DNA of 64,000 bases from Riptortus pedestris (lineage: Eukaryota; Arthropoda; Insecta; Hemiptera; Alydidae), in contig CM032228.1 in assembly GCA_019009955.1 (NCBI GenBank), forward strand, positions 227,626,501 to 227,690,500. Direction: 5' to 3'. A program made the translations under genes and the position numbers. Position 1 is the stretch's first letter. The number at the start of each line of letters is the position of its first letter. Under the pieces are notes generated by a model that saw nothing but the letters and a program-made list of their open reading frames with translations, made no database searches and was not told the origin of the DNA. Below, one piece after another: positions 9,441 to 21,676 of the stretch.

Positions 9441-10683
9441 TTATTGGCTAATTAAACAATTAAAAAAGGTAATTCGATAATATTTGAAAAACATATTGCG
9501 GTAATAATAATAAATAAGACATATTAAGTTAAATGAACAATTGGGATAATGAGCTCATTACTACGCTAAATTTTAAAATACAAAAACGGTGCAAATATCA
9601 AAACCTTACACAAGAAGCAGTAATACTTACACATATACATGACTTAAACAATTTATTGAAAAAATTTTAATTTATTAAATCACGTAGGTGGGAATAACTT
9701 ATGAATTAGATAGATTTGGGTCGTAGAATCAGTTTAATAAAGTTGGATTAGAGAAGAAATAATTAGAACATTAGTTTCAGAAGAACGAGATCGAATACTC
9801 ATATTTACCATTCGGTAACAAATTAACAAAAAAAAATAGTTCAAATAAAAAAATAAAAAAAAACAATTTCTAATGGTTCAATTGGTTCAAATTTACTACA
9901 TGACCATAGCCAGTATATAGACCGCGTATTACACTAACTGAAACATAACAACATTTTCAAAAAATTATAATGTAGGACAATATTGAAAGAAGGAAGGAAG
10001 GAAAATATTTATAGAAATAAGCATACTTACGTAAATATAATAAAGTGATTACATGAATTTAACTGATTAGTCACTAAATTGCCCCAGTCATGAAATGCGA
10101 TTATTGTAAGAATAAAAAAAAATAATAATGGTTCAAATTTGATTAAGAGGAATAGATTATTAAGCAAATATTGTTTTTACCTTAATTTGTTTCAAACTTT
10201 TCAAGAAACAATTTCCCTTTCTTCAGAGTGATTAAAAACTAATTGGTTTTAAAATCAATTAGTGAATGAACTGAAAGATGTTCGCCCTCATTTTGCCAAA
10301 TTTTTCTACTAAATTAAATTACTCTGCTCTGGACGTTTTAAAAGCCCTTTTGATATTGTTTCCTTTCATATTACTATTTGCTATACAATATGCGCTCGCA
10401 TAACGTAAAAGATGCACAATAGAATAATGGGACGCATGACGAAGTGTGAAAGTGTACGTGGCCTACAAAGAGTAAAGAAACAATGGCGATACTATCAGGA
10501 AAGCATCTATTGTTCATCAATATTTAATATTCCTTGCGTTTAATATTAAATTAAAAATTAAAATGTTGCACAATCTAAAGAAGCTTTGTGCTGAAAGTAT
10601 CCAAAAAGGTAGCAAAACAAACCAGGCATCATGAATATACTCTACCTCACTCCGAAGGATCTACAACAAGGATGACACTTATT
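9441..10683. other. No recognisable feature
   Basis: Very AT-rich sequence with A-runs and GAAGGAAGGAAGGAAA near 9991. No frame longer than about 60 codons with a recognisable motif, no HINE ends and no tRNA-like signals were seen. Confidence 0.5.
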
Positions 10684-11235
10684 CGGGAACAAAAAATGTC
10701 TGTCAAGCAGGTGATGAGTAAACTAAGCAGATTTCCCACGTGCGATTACATCATACTTTTGATATCTCACCATATATTCTCTATTTCTAAGAAAAATAAT
10801 GAGATATTTTGAATTTTAAAACCCCCTCCTCTTAAGCCTCCCCTCGTATTCTGGATCCGATTTCAGTCATTTATTATTACATATAGTGTTACATGAAACA
10901 GGTAGATATCGTATATGTTGTATAACAAATCTGATTTAAGAACGTAACCTTAAATGATGACTTCATCAAAGCGTATTTGCGTAAAAACGTATTTACTAGA
11001 TGAGGAAGTATTGAACCCTTATTTGGTATTTAAGCTTCAAATAAAGTGGATAATAATATAACAGACTATACTTACACTTATAGTGACATGAGTAGCAGTG
11101 GAGGTTTACTGAAGGCTGAAAACTAAAAACTCCTAATATCTCGGTTAATATTGAAGGTAGAGAATAGATCTTTAGTTTAATAAGAAAGGCCTAAATGTCG
11201 AGTTTGGTAAAATTCAAACAAAAATTAAAGCGAAC

Positions 11236-11277
<42 letters not shown>

Positions 11278-11315
11278 TGTGTGGTGTGTGTGTGTGCGTG
11301 TATATATAATATAGT
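10684..11315 (-). mobile_element. HINE, old core type V, 5' end lost
   Basis: Hairpin end degenerate (GTCTGTCAAGCAGGTG, then TAAACTAAGCAGATTTCCC). The core has the type V marks ATCTCACCATATATTC, GACGTCATTTG-like sequence and TTTGGTATTTAAGC. Instead of TA it carries a GT microsatellite at 11239-11297. The AGCAG palindrome end is absent. Confidence 0.65.
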
Positions 11316-11395
11316 AACCTCAAACTATACATTGACTTTTTTTTCTAATTTCACGACACTTTTTCGTTTCACATGGAATTAAAACGATATCGACA

Positions 11396-11640
11396 ATATT
11401 TGACTTTTTTGTCTGTTTGTTTGTTACCTTTTCACACCTATGCTACTGAACCAAATTTTATGAAACTTCGTTACGTATAATCCAACTTGGATTTATACTG
11501 CTGTAGGCTATACTACTACTCTCAGAGAGAGCGGGGGATTACAAAATATATTCCTGATGATTTTTTGGAAAACCTACACATAACAGAAGTTGTTTATTCT
11601 GTTATTTAGAGTAACATTTGTATATATTTAACAAAATATC
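11396..11640 (+). mobile_element. Helitron-like non-autonomous fragment
   Basis: GTCTGTTTGTTTGTTACC, TTTTCACACCTATGCTACTG, then CACATAACAGAAGTTGTTTA and GTTATTTAGAGTAACATTTG. These phrases recur in reverse at 37195-37457, and the latter two occur in the Helitron at 35929-36324. No termini are defined here. Confidence 0.5.
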
Positions 11641-11781
11641 GATCAGGATATCTTATATATTTTTTTATTCTTCAAGACTAAAAAATTCTTTAAGCTTGCT
11701 TTAGTCACTAGATATTCAAGTATAAACCCTAAATACAGGGATGGGTAAATGTAAAAACATTAGATATAGTAAAGCCCAGCT

Positions 11782-12505
<724 letters not shown>

Positions 12506-12584
12506 GAAATTCCATCATCATTCAACCCGGGTACCTTAGGTTGCGTATGAGTTGGATATATGTGTGTGCGTGTGTGTGTGTAAA

Positions 12585-12712
12585 TATTATATTGATTGAA
12601 CCTCATTTTCAACATCTCCTGATTATGATAGATCGATAGACATTTGATAATATTTTAGGAAACACGAGTCATCAGTTCAACACCAATAGCTCATTTCCCG
12701 TGAGGCTAAAAT
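12585..12712 (-). mobile_element. HINE 5' fragment, degraded
   Basis: TTGAACCTCATTTTCAACATC, then GATCGATAGACATTTGAT, AGTCATCAGTTCAACACCAA, TAGCTCATTTCCCGTGAGGC. The palindrome is mostly gone. It lies 80 bp from the end of the full copy. Confidence 0.6.
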
Positions 12713-12802
12713 GCACACCTGATGATAACATACATAACTCTGGTTTGCACGAATGCCCCTATAGTCGTATACAATTATCCCCACAACATTTAACCAGCTC
12801 TT

Positions 12803-13045
12803 TTGAGTATCTGTTCACACGAATCAGACATTCCACAAATTGACACACGTGCAACATTTACACCATTGTGCTGTGTTGACAATGGGGGGACCGAGGAGTG
12901 GGTGACACAAGGCAATGGTGACAATACCTCTGTCCTTCCACCACCCCCCCCCTACTCCAATGTCACTCCTAGGCCTATTTCGATACGCTCAGGTAATCTA
13001 CCTTCATGCTCGCCTAGCATCAGAGCAAGAGTCGCTATGGATTAG
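12803..13045 (+). CDS. Possible host exon or exon remnant, proline-rich, unrecognised
   Basis: A frame of about 80 codons with balanced codon use, unlike the AT-rich surroundings. It includes IPQIDTRATFTPLCCVDNGG, TEEWVTQGNGDNTSVLPPPP and SGNLPSCSPSIRARVAMD and ends at a TAG near 13043. Directly upstream (12720-12842) a second frame is open (LHECPYSRIQLSPQHL), so the two may be one exon with a frameshift. It starts just after a HINE fragment. There is no recognisable domain and no clear splice acceptor. It could be the tail exon of a membrane or signalling protein, or chance. Confidence 0.25.
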   Translation: MSICSHESDIPQIDTRATFTPLCCVDNGGTEEWVTQGNGDNTSVLPPPPPYSNVTPRPISIRSGNLPSCSPSIRARVAMD

Positions 13046-13063
13046 CCAAGGAGTCGATGGATT

Positions 13064-13112
13064 TTAAAAAGTCCAGCACGCAGTTGCTGGGTAAACTAAG
13101 CAGATTTCCAGG
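13064..13112 (-). repeat. Solo HINE hairpin end
   Basis: AAAAAGTCCAGCACGCAG, TTGCTGGGTAAACTAAGCAG, ATTTCC, then unrelated sequence. The hairpin has compensating changes (CAGCACGCAG / TTGCTGGG). Confidence 0.65.
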
Positions 13113-13650
13113 GGGCTGGAGAACGGCAAGCTGGTCTAGTCATCTAAAATTCGATTTTTTCTCCATTCAAAAGAAAAAAAAACAACCCATATCATTGTCA
13201 ATGTGTGTTTATGTTTTCAATATGTTCAAGAATCTGAATAATTAAGGGATAATTGTTGTAAATATTTTTGAAGAAAGTAAACAATTTATCCACCCATCTC
13301 TATAAAGACATAAGAGAAATAGGCAAAGAGATCAGGCCAACAAAGAGCACAAGTGTTATTTTAAGTAAAGGATTATCCCTGGGGCAGGAATTAACGGTAG
13401 AGACTGGACTTAAGATTTATACTATATACGAACATCGTACATTATCTAGGATGCACATTTTCGAGGGAACCAGTGGTCAATGGCAGAGCCAACGAAAAAT
13501 GTAATAATAATTTGACAGAAATAGTAATCACGACTAACCTGAAGTGTGATCAAAACTAAATATCAATCAATATACATTCCACTCTCGGACTTATCCTTTC
13601 CAAAGAGCCTCCTTAACTAAACTCAGTCCGAACTTTCTATAGAACATAGA
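13113..13650. other. No recognisable feature
   Basis: Contains an open frame of 78 codons (13268-13504) without known motif. No splice-site context was recognised. Confidence 0.4.
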
Positions 13651-13768
13651 TAAAAGTTAGTTCGGCCAATTCCGTAACTGTTTGGCTCTCGTATGGAGAT
13701 TTCTCTATTGTATAACTCCACGTGGGAAATCTGTTTAGTTTACGCAGCCCCTGCGTGATGACTTTTTT
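13651..13768 (+). repeat. HINE 3' end, 5'-truncated (core type II)
   Basis: TTCGGCCAATTCCGTAACTG, CTCGTATGGAGATTTCTC, GTGGGAAATCTGTTTAG, the CGCAG/CTGCG hairpin and GTGATGACTTTTTT. Only about 115 bp remain. Confidence 0.65.
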
Positions 13769-14724
13769 CTTTATATTTTCATTTCATATTTTTATTATAT
13801 GTATTTTTTTGTTAAAGTTTTGTAGTGTACTTATTCCTATTACATTAACATTTTTTTTTAATATCATGCCATTGATAATTTAGCTGCGTAGTCAGCAACT
13901 CCATCGGTGGGCGACCACACTTAATTCTTTAATAAAGTTATTTTCTTCTTCTCAGAGATATAGTAACGCCGTGTGTTGTAGTCTGAATAGTGAATGGATA
14001 ACAAGATATACACATTTATTGCAAGTAAATTTTCAATACGAATATCAAATTTACAATCAAAAAGAATAAAATGGCGAGCCGCCTAGCTCTCTGAAATGGT
14101 GGAATTACTGCTGAAGATGAAGCCCTAAGCATGCCTATTGAAGCATGCAATTCTAGTTGACGAGCCCTAGATAAGACGCGGCACCATTCAATCTTGGGAT
14201 GAAGAGAGGGGATGAAAAGCTTCTTATCACTTCCTTATAATCCAATCCTTTAGCCCTCGAGTCAGCGAATGCAATCTCCAGCGAGATAGAAAGGTCAGGG
14301 AACAAGAAATAAATTGTAAAATTTCTATCTCGCCGGGGAATAATACTTTCGCTTACCCTATCTCAACGACCTTCATTCATAGCGCTATCTACGCTCGTTA
14401 TTAGTCTTCTAACAAAACAGAATACGACCCTGCGCAAGTTGATTTAATGATATATATAATTTGACAGAAGCAGGTTTAAACATAATATATCTGATGTGGA
14501 CATCGCATGGTTTCCTCGTTCTCCTATTCAATTAAATATACATAAGGTTTACATATTATTTAAAAATATTTCAACGTACAATATTCATCTTCGTTGCAAT
14601 TCATCTGCATAAAAAAGTCTTAGATCTTCATTTATAGATCTTTTTGAGATAGCGCTTGCTAAACAAGACTTCCAAAGCCAAAATAGTACTTATAACTAGT
14701 AACTAATCAGATAGGACGCCCATA
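13769..14724. other. No gene; one inverted repeat
   Basis: GCGAGATAGAAA (14281-14292) is exactly inverted at 14322-14333 around a 29-bp spacer. The region from 13960 to 14450 is less AT-rich than its surroundings but has no recognisable frame or element end. Confidence 0.45.
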
Positions 14725-14920
14725 ACATTGTTTGCTAAGTCATTCGTTTATAGTGTACTGCTTACGGGAGCAAAAGTTCGACTCTCGGTAAAAGGGAATA
14801 TAATAGATGTAGAAGAAAAAGAAATGTGGATTTGGGGAGAAAAAAAAAATCCTAGCTAAAGTGATGATCTAGTGAGGGAAACAAATAGAAAAGTAGTTTA
14901 AGATAATTATTAAATCATAT

Positions 14921-14967
<47 letters not shown>
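14725..14967 (+). mobile_element. Probable tRNA-derived SINE with poly-A tail
   Basis: GTTTGCTAAGTCATTCG resembles an A box and AAAAGTTCGACTCTCGG a B box, spaced as in a tRNA. About 130 bp of body and a 39-base poly-A run follow. It is a second SINE type, without the CTGGCTAGAAAAGGGT body of the main family. Only one copy is seen, so confidence is limited. Confidence 0.4.
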
Positions 14968-14968
<1 letters not shown>

Positions 14969-15399
14969 TATTACTTAAAATAAAACTTCTAGAATGAATG
15001 ACAAAATGTAATTAGAAATTAGAGCTAGCCCAAAAATGTGGCGCAGTAGCTGCACAAAGCGGTCGTCCCTGGCCATAATCTGCCACAAGAACTTTACAAG
15101 GCAGCTGTCCAAGTGGTGTAATAATAAGCGATCACCAAATATAGTAAACACCAAATGGCGTTTATAAACGATAACTCATTTTCTGATAACAAAAGGCACA
15201 GAATGACTAACAAGGGGAGTGCTCGTCCTTAGCCCCACCGATTTGAACGAAAATTGATTAGTGTTTTGTGTTTGGTGCCTGATGAAAAACCAATTCTGTT
15301 AAAGCGAGAGAACGCACTTCTCAAGCGTTCGTCTAAAAAACAATTGTTTAAGTTTGCCTGAATGTCTTGAGTTGTTCCCAAGGTATCAATTTTAAGGAG

Positions 15400-15473
15400 T
15401 CTCCCGTGGCTCAGGGAATAAACGCTCTTTTTTTTTCTGAGCAGGAAATCTCGAGATCGAAACTCTCCGGGAG
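15400..15473 (+). other. tRNA-like sequence in foldback left arm
   Basis: CTCCCG and CGGGAG could pair as an acceptor stem. TGGCTCAGGGAATAA resembles an A box and CGAGATCGAAACTC a T arm (TCGAA loop). The anticodon region is a long T-run and no D stem forms, so it is not a functional tRNA. It could act as a pol III promoter. Confidence 0.45.
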
Positions 15474-15698
15474 CGACTTTTTTTATTTTTTTTTTTTTTT
15501 TTTCATTTTTTGCTTCTAGGTCGTTTATTTAATATTTATAAATAAATAAAAAGTTTTTTTTTTTTAATTTTTAGTGTGTTCCATATATTTGAAGAAAATT
15601 TGTGTACTTTCTTTTTATTTATATATTAATATTAAATAAACGACCTAGAAGCTGAAAAGCTAGAAAATGAAAAAAAAAATCCAGGAAAAAAATAGTCG

Positions 15699-15768
15699 CT
15701 CCCGGCGAGTTTCGATCACGAGATTTCCGGCTAGAAAAAGAAAGTGCTATTCCCTGAGCCACGGGAGA
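15699..15768 (-). other. tRNA-like sequence in foldback right arm
   Basis: Inverted copy of the left-arm segment (GAGTTTCGATCACGAG, CCTGAGCCACGGGAG), with several substitutions. Confidence 0.45.
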
Positions 15769-16114
15769 CTCCTTGAAGAAGATACCTTGGGAACAACTCA
15801 AGACGTTTAGGTAAATTTTAACAATTTTTTCTAGATAAACTCTTGAGAAGTACGTTCTCTCGATTTAACAGAATTGGTTTTTCATCAGGTACTAAACACT
15901 AAAAAACATTCGTTCGAATCGGTGGGGAGAAGGCCGTGCACTCCCCTTGTAAAATGACCTAGTCAAGTAGGAACAGCCTAAAGCGATAGCAATAACTCCG
16001 AATAGCTATACGCGGTTTTGAACCAGTAAATATTTTATCTTTAAATAAGGATTGGCCTACCGTTAACCGACAAGTACAGAAAAATTACATATTCAATACT
16101 TTTACGGTTTTGTT

Positions 16115-16182
16115 TGTTTCTACACCCCTGGCTGGAAAGGCGGTAACCGGTAGATATCTTGTCAAAATTAGCCCTTTTTTTT
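16115..16182 (+). mobile_element. SINE body fragment
   Basis: CCCCTGGCTGGAAAGGCGGT, AACCGGTAGATATCTTGTC, AAAATTAGCC, ending in a T-run. Central part of the main SINE family only. Confidence 0.5.
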
Positions 16183-17679
16183 AACATTTCTTATTTCAGA
16201 AGTGCCACCAAGAAACCGGGAATCTTCGAATCACTGTACTCTACTAGGTTGCACTAAAGAAGGGAATATAACCTCTAACTACTGTAATAAGTTTTTGGAC
16301 TTATTTAAGAACTTCTTCATTACGGAAGATTATTCCAACTGTCTTTGGGGTGAGGGGAAGTTAAATTTATAATTTTAAACTTCAATTTATTAAAGTTTAA
16401 AATATGTAATAATAAACATATAGTTTCTTCCCCTGATATTTGGCTAATGCTTGTATTCAGTTATCTTATAAAGGCCATAGGATAACGAGAGATGGCTCTC
16501 CATCAATTCTTGTACCATGCATAAAACAAACGGATACCACTGCATTTTCTTCCTTCCAATATTTGTTCAAACGTAAATCAGAACTTTCAGTAAAACTCAA
16601 TGCTCGATATACTTTTACACACCTCACCTTGGTATAGTAGTATGTGTCTGTCATTGGTATAAATGTGGTAATTCTATTTATTTCTCATGGTTGCTCCCAT
16701 TTCTCCAGATTAGTTTTCTTTGCTTCCTTTTGCTCGTGAATTTTTCAAGTGTCCAAGAAAGAAAAGAAGAAACTTATTCTCGGAAAAAAATACTAAGAGG
16801 AAACTGTGAAAATAATAACGGTAACTTTATACAAATTATTATAAAACTTTGTTCAATTCTGAAACACTGTTCGTTCGAAAGGCTACAGAAATATTGTATT
16901 TCTAACTTTTAAGTAATTATGTCCAACCCAGAACAAAAACAAGCTCTTTATTCAGACTAGTTACAGAGAATATACTTATAATGTTTACTCCAGGCAAATT
17001 GGGATTAATTAACACAAATTATGTTATCCTAAAATAATATAAAACCCGACCACAGCTTTTTGTTTGACAGAACTTTCTCAGAATTCCAGTAAATTGAACT
17101 TCTCTGATATTGTTTACACTCCGGGCTTAGTACTGTATTTTTAACTTCGCCTGTTGCCAAGGACTCAGTAGTCAAGTTCAAGAACGTTGAGGTTCAATCA
17201 CTAAAAGTGAATGAACCCAACAGCTAGTAACAAACCCCCACATGAGCCAAATAATTTTTCGTAAATTAGAACTTTAAGAATTTAAGGAAAAATTGTCAAA
17301 TTTATTTTAAAATGATTGTTATTCTTACTTCCTCCATTAAATAATTCTAAAGTAAACAACTCCTTTATATTTCACAACTAGTCGGAATTGGAAATTAAAC
17401 TGATATATTTATACAACTGTATACTGCTAAAATATATATTCATATAGAAAATGTGTTCTTTACATTTCATGACCTTTAATTTAAAGTTGATAAGAATATA
17501 TAAGCGATTAGACTTCAAGGTAATGTTAACGGTTAGTAATGATTAACATATAACATTTTGTATTGACAGTATTCATTACTTTAAATAATTTACAAATATT
17601 TCCCAAATAACTACAATAAAGTCATCATTGAAGAACGAATTCTTAAATATGTATTGTTTTAGCTATTAAAGTTGTAATC
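16183..17679. other. No recognisable feature
   Basis: AT-rich, with a weak long-range hairpin (GGGGAAG near 16352 with CTTCCCC near 16433). Frames of 60-75 codons lack motifs, and no mobile-element ends are visible. Confidence 0.45.
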
Positions 17680-18470
17680 ATGGAGCGATTTCCGAAAAAA
17701 GTCTCCAAATATCCATACCCAGGAGTCGACGAAAATGAGTTCCGTAAATTTTGAAAATTAAAATACCCCGTTATTATACGTATGATTGAAAAAGAGTATA
17801 GAAAATCGTCTTGTAAATGTAATGGTCTATAAATGTTTTTATATACATTTTTTTCTTTATCTTGTATATTAACCGAGATATTTGTAATTTTTAGCAGATT
17901 TCCCTTAAGGTTAATGCTCTAGCGGTCGCAATTTTTGTTTGATCGTTACCAAACTCGATATTAAACGTTTTATGAAAAAAGACAGATCAAGTTCGTTAAT
18001 GGCTGAAATCAGACCAGTGGGAGGGGGATTTTCGAAAATTCGAAATATCTCCGTCACCATACGTCGGATCAAAACATTGTATAGAACCAATCTTATTCTA
18101 AATTAAATTTACTATAAATATTGTTCTATACATTTATTCTCTACCTTGAATATTAATCGAGATATTTGCATTTTTATTAAATTTGGCCCGATAACGGATG
18201 ATTGTTTCCCACCAAAAGCTAGTTCGACCCTTTGCCGTAACTGTTCGTATCTCGTATGGAGATTTCTCTATTGTATAACTTCACGTGGGAAATCTGCTTT
18301 GTTTACGCAGCCCCTGCGTGACGGACTTTTATTTTTAGTATCAGCCTACATTAAAGTCCTACTCATGTCATAAAACAATAACCTGTTATACCATGAACCA
18401 CTTTTTTTTGAAGGTTGAATATCAAATCTTATTTTCATTGAACTTTTACTTGGTGATAAGTGACTACGTT
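17680..18470 (+). mobile_element. Old HINE interrupted by a younger HINE
   Basis: Left part 17680-17887 (CTCCAAATATCCATACCCAG, GACGAAAATGAG, ATATTAACCGAGATATTTG). Right part from 18331 (CCTACATTAAAGTCCTACTC, ATGTCATAAAAC, TTTGAAGGTTGAATATCAAA). Joined, they give the type V order seen at 3905-4437. The break is in a T-run. Confidence 0.65.
17888..18330 (+). mobile_element. HINE with large 5' internal deletion (core type II)
   Basis: TTTTTAGCAGATTTCCCTTA runs straight into GGTTAATGCTCTAGCGGTCG, skipping the rest of the palindrome, the sub-terminal segment and the whole TA tract. Core and 3' hairpin end (GCAGCCCCTGCGTGACGGAC) are intact. Inserted in the older copy around it. Confidence 0.75.
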
Positions 18471-18559
18471 GAGTGATAGCGATAATAATGTTTTGCGTTC
18501 GATACTTGAAATTGTTTGATTTATACATAGCATAATCGATATTAGAGGGTTTAATTCAT

Positions 18560-18665
18560 CACTCAAGTTCATCAGTCTTTAATGGCTGAATTTGGACCAG
18601 AAAAGAGTGGTGGTGGGTTTAGAGGGGAGAACTCGACAGTACAAAATATCTCCGTTATTATGAAA
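18560..18665 (+). repeat. HINE core fragment
   Basis: AATGGCTGAATTTGGACCAG, GGTGGGTTTAGAGGGGAG, then AAAATATCTCCGTTATTATG: the G-rich block and adjacent core without either end. Confidence 0.55.
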
Positions 18666-18734
18666 TTACTCCAGAATGTAGAATGTAATAAGAATTAATT
18701 GAATAAAACATATTCAATTCAAAAAGAAAGAACT

Positions 18735-19065
18735 GACTCAATGCTTTATGGTTCTTTACACCAGCATTGCAGCAGAACCCCCAATGTCTACACCTGTACG
18801 AAAATCGTTCTGTGCTATTGAGTTCGCCAAGACCAATTCTGTTGTCACAGTGCAGCGTGCTTTCTGTAGGGGATTCAACGTGAACATCCAACGTTGGTTC
18901 GTACAGTCACGGGACACTGAATGTTTGTGAACATTTGTGAGGGGTAACAAAACTTCAACACCGGTTAAATACATGTGTCTTTATTGCAATCTTGTATTAC
19001 TGTCTGTTAATAAGATATAGCTTAATGAAATCGGATCATTCTTTTTGAAAGGCCCTGTATAAGAT
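18735..19065 (+). pseudogene. Transposon remnant with DUF4817-type helix-turn-helix
   Basis: A frame (18748-18930) contains FCAIEFAKTNSVVTVQRAFC, then GFNVNIQRWFVQSRDTECL. This matches the HTH domain found at the N terminus of an arthropod transposon protein group (typically FAKTNSVVTVQRAFR, then IRRWYxQFxETGCL). The protein stops directly after the domain. The region ends in TTTTTGAAAGGCCCTGTAT, a sequence common at the termini of such elements; the opposite terminus is not seen. Confidence 0.6.
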
Positions 19066-20583
19066 AAACACTCTAATACGATTGTAGGAGAATTGAGGCA
19101 TTTCATACAGGAATATCACCCTGAAGATACTGATATGAATATACAATGTGATAGCCAAAAATAAAGAACCACAGGAGAAGGCGCATGACGAAATCGACTA
19201 TTTGCTCATCAATGCCTCATCATAAATTACTGAGACTATGTCATCATCATCTCGAAAAAGGTCCTCGAAGTGCCTACGAAAAAAAAAACAACTCTCGTTG
19301 TAACAGGTGTTTCTCAAAGGTATTGGAGTATTTCGTGGATAACGGAATTATGGACTGCTTTTCTTTCTGTGAGAGGGCTATTGTCCAAAAACATGGTTCC
19401 CCGATATGGAGTTTCTTTTCATTCTTTATCTTAGGAGAGGAAACGTCACGTCTAAGACACTTTCGTTCATCCTTATTTGGCTGCTAGTGTAAACTCAGCT
19501 TGATTCTAAACGGGATAATACTTTCAGACGAAATCTTTTTGGTCGTTCTAAGGAACTCTCTATGGGCTATGGTATTCGTTTGTCGCCCTAGAAGGAGCTC
19601 TCTGTGTTTCTTTACTTCCTTATTTGTATATTCAGCTAAGACATGCAAAAATTATTTCATAACGAGAAAATAATGTAGATTTCTCCACAAAACGAACACC
19701 AATTTTAGCCACATATGGTAAGACATCAATTGAGCACTCACTATGCCTTAATTTAAGAGTTGTTCCAATTGCCAATCACGAAAGTGATTAAACTTTGAAC
19801 AGATCAAAAGTGTTCATCGAATCAATTAGGCGCCACACAAAAGTCTTTGACATTTCGGGCGTTCTATTAAGAAACTTGAATGGAGATCAAGGCAAACTTT
19901 TGCATGTTACCTATTCTACTTGTCGTGTCCAAAGTTTAATTGGATTAGTTACTATTATACTTGTAGAGCTATCCGATGTGACCTTTTTGAGCCCAGTATT
20001 CAAGTCGAATGAATTGAGTTGCGAGCTAAGGAACCATTTCAATGCGTTGAATTTGTTTGGGAACAGATGAGGAGTGTCTTTTGAGCAACGTAGGGAAATT
20101 TTCACAATCTCACCTTCTTTTATAATGCCTATTATACTTTCAGTTTTGATTAATTTTTCTTTAAATTGTTCATATACGCTTGTGCAAGCAATTAGACTCG
20201 TTGAATTATACTAGAAAAAAATGCATATACTCTTCAAATTAACATCAATACAGATTAGAGCTTTTAATGTTACAATCTTGCATACAATATTTGTGTGTGG
20301 AGTTCTATGGAGAATTGAAAGCCAGATAAGTATAATAAAACGGCTTTTCTCATTTTCTATAGAAGGATGTCACAAAAAGACCATAACCTATACTTAATTT
20401 AACCCTGTTTTTGCAAAGTAAAATATTTTCAATTTTGTTTTTTTAAACTTAATTTTATAATTGTGGTCATAGATCAGTTTCTCAACAAAAGTTTTTTTTT
20501 TTTAAAAAAACTAGTTGAGAAGTCGCTTGATGAAGAAGGCCGGAGAGTCAACAGACTAAACATTGAACATGATTAATTATAAT
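19066..20583. other. No recognised gene
   Basis: Two overlapping or neighbouring frames of 100 (19185-19487) and 91 codons (19795-20070) lack motifs I recognise and show no splice context. TTGATGAAGAAGGCCGGAG near 20528 resembles the 3' motifs of Penelope-like copies but lacks the GAAA strand. Confidence 0.4.
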
Positions 20584-20693
20584 TTTTAGCAGATTTCCCT
20601 TGAGGTTGTACTCATGACGGAATTTTTGAAATTTTTCTTCAAATGTCCATCGATCCTACCTAGTAGATGACGAAAATGAGGTCCGTTCAAAAC

Positions 20694-20747
<54 letters not shown>

Positions 20748-21236
20748 TGTTACCGCTCTAGCGGTCGCTATTTTTGTTTGATCGTTACCAAACTCGATAT
20801 TTAGTCGTTTTATGTAAAAAGAAAGATCAAGTTCGTTAATGGCTGAAATCGGACTAGAGAGAGGAGGGGGTTTAGAGGAGCGATTTTTGAAAAAATATTT
20901 AAAAAATATAATTCAAAATATCTCCGTTATTATGCATCGGATGGAAACATTGTATGGAATGAATCTTATTGCAAATTAAATTTACTATAGATATTGTTCT
21001 ATACATTTATTCTCCATCTTGAATATTAACCGAGATATTTGTATTCTGCGTGTAGTCGGCAGGAGTCGGCTAACTTTCCGCCGAGAGCTCTGGCGGCCGT
21101 TTCCGTAACTATTCGTCCCTTGTGAATAGGTTTACAGGTTTCATACTATTACAGTTGTTATTAGGCAGATTTCTCTATTGTAAAACTTCACGTGGGAAAT
21201 CTGCTTAGTTTACGCAACCCATGCGTGATGGACTTT
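20584..21236 (+). mobile_element. HINE, near-full copy (core type I)
   Basis: Begins TTTTAGCAGATTTCCCTTGA and joins GGTTGTACTCATGACGG: the distal half of the 5' palindrome is deleted. The TA tract (20697-20744), core with GAGAGCTCTGGCGGCCG, and 3' end with hairpin slightly altered (GCAACCCATGC) are present. Confidence 0.8.
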
Positions 21237-21289
21237 TTTTTTTTATTTCACTCTATGATATTTCGAAATTTTCGCCTCCTCCATGGTCC

Positions 21290-21392
21290 TATGAGGATCA
21301 TCCTCATTTCCGTCATCTCCTGGGTAGAATCGGAAGACATTTGAAGAAATTCTCAGAGACTCGCGTCATGAGAAAATTGCTAAAAATGGGAT
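21290..21392 (-). repeat. HINE 5' fragment facing the previous copy
   Basis: TCATTTCCGTCATCTCCTGG, then GACATTTGAAGAAAT, CGCGTCATGAG. It lies about 50 bp beyond the 3' end of the full copy and in opposite sense, the arrangement also seen at 7150-7396. Confidence 0.6.
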
Positions 21393-21676
21393 GGAGACTG
21401 AAGTAAATATAAATGACCAAAAGTATTCAGTAATAGCACTACTGATTATTTGAAGAAGTAAACTGAAAAGAGATTAAGAAATAAACTAGAAGACTTTCAA
21501 TGTTTTTCATTACTACAAATTACTTCTTATATACATAAAAGTACATAAAATAAATTTAAATTCGAAGAGGTGGAAAAATTAGTTGAGCATAAATTAGTTT
21601 ATCGACGAAAATAATTGGAGTCTTTTTTACTTTACCCACACCAGTTACTTATTTCTAAAACAGTGATTTGCGTTAT

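Larger units (their letters stand above)
15211..15949. mobile_element. Foldback transposon, 739 bp, TSD TAA, tRNA-like arms
   Basis: Almost the whole element is one inverted repeat: arms of about 330 bp, from CAAGGGGAGTGC at left to GCACTCCCCTTG at right, with an inner stem TAGGTCGTTTATTTAATATT and its inverse. TAA flanks both sides (15208-15210, 15950-15952), a 3-bp duplication of the kind made by PIF/Harbinger-type transposases, though the TIR start CAAGGGG is not one I recognise. Each arm carries a tRNA-like segment. No protein is encoded. Long A/T runs occur near the centre. Confidence 0.75.

Noticed and set aside
9961..10010. GAAGGAAGGAAGGAAA tract as a regulatory GAGA-type site
   Set aside because: It is a short simple repeat with no adjoining gene.
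15400..15473. Functional tRNA gene
   Set aside because: The anticodon region is a T-run and no D stem forms, despite a matching acceptor stem.
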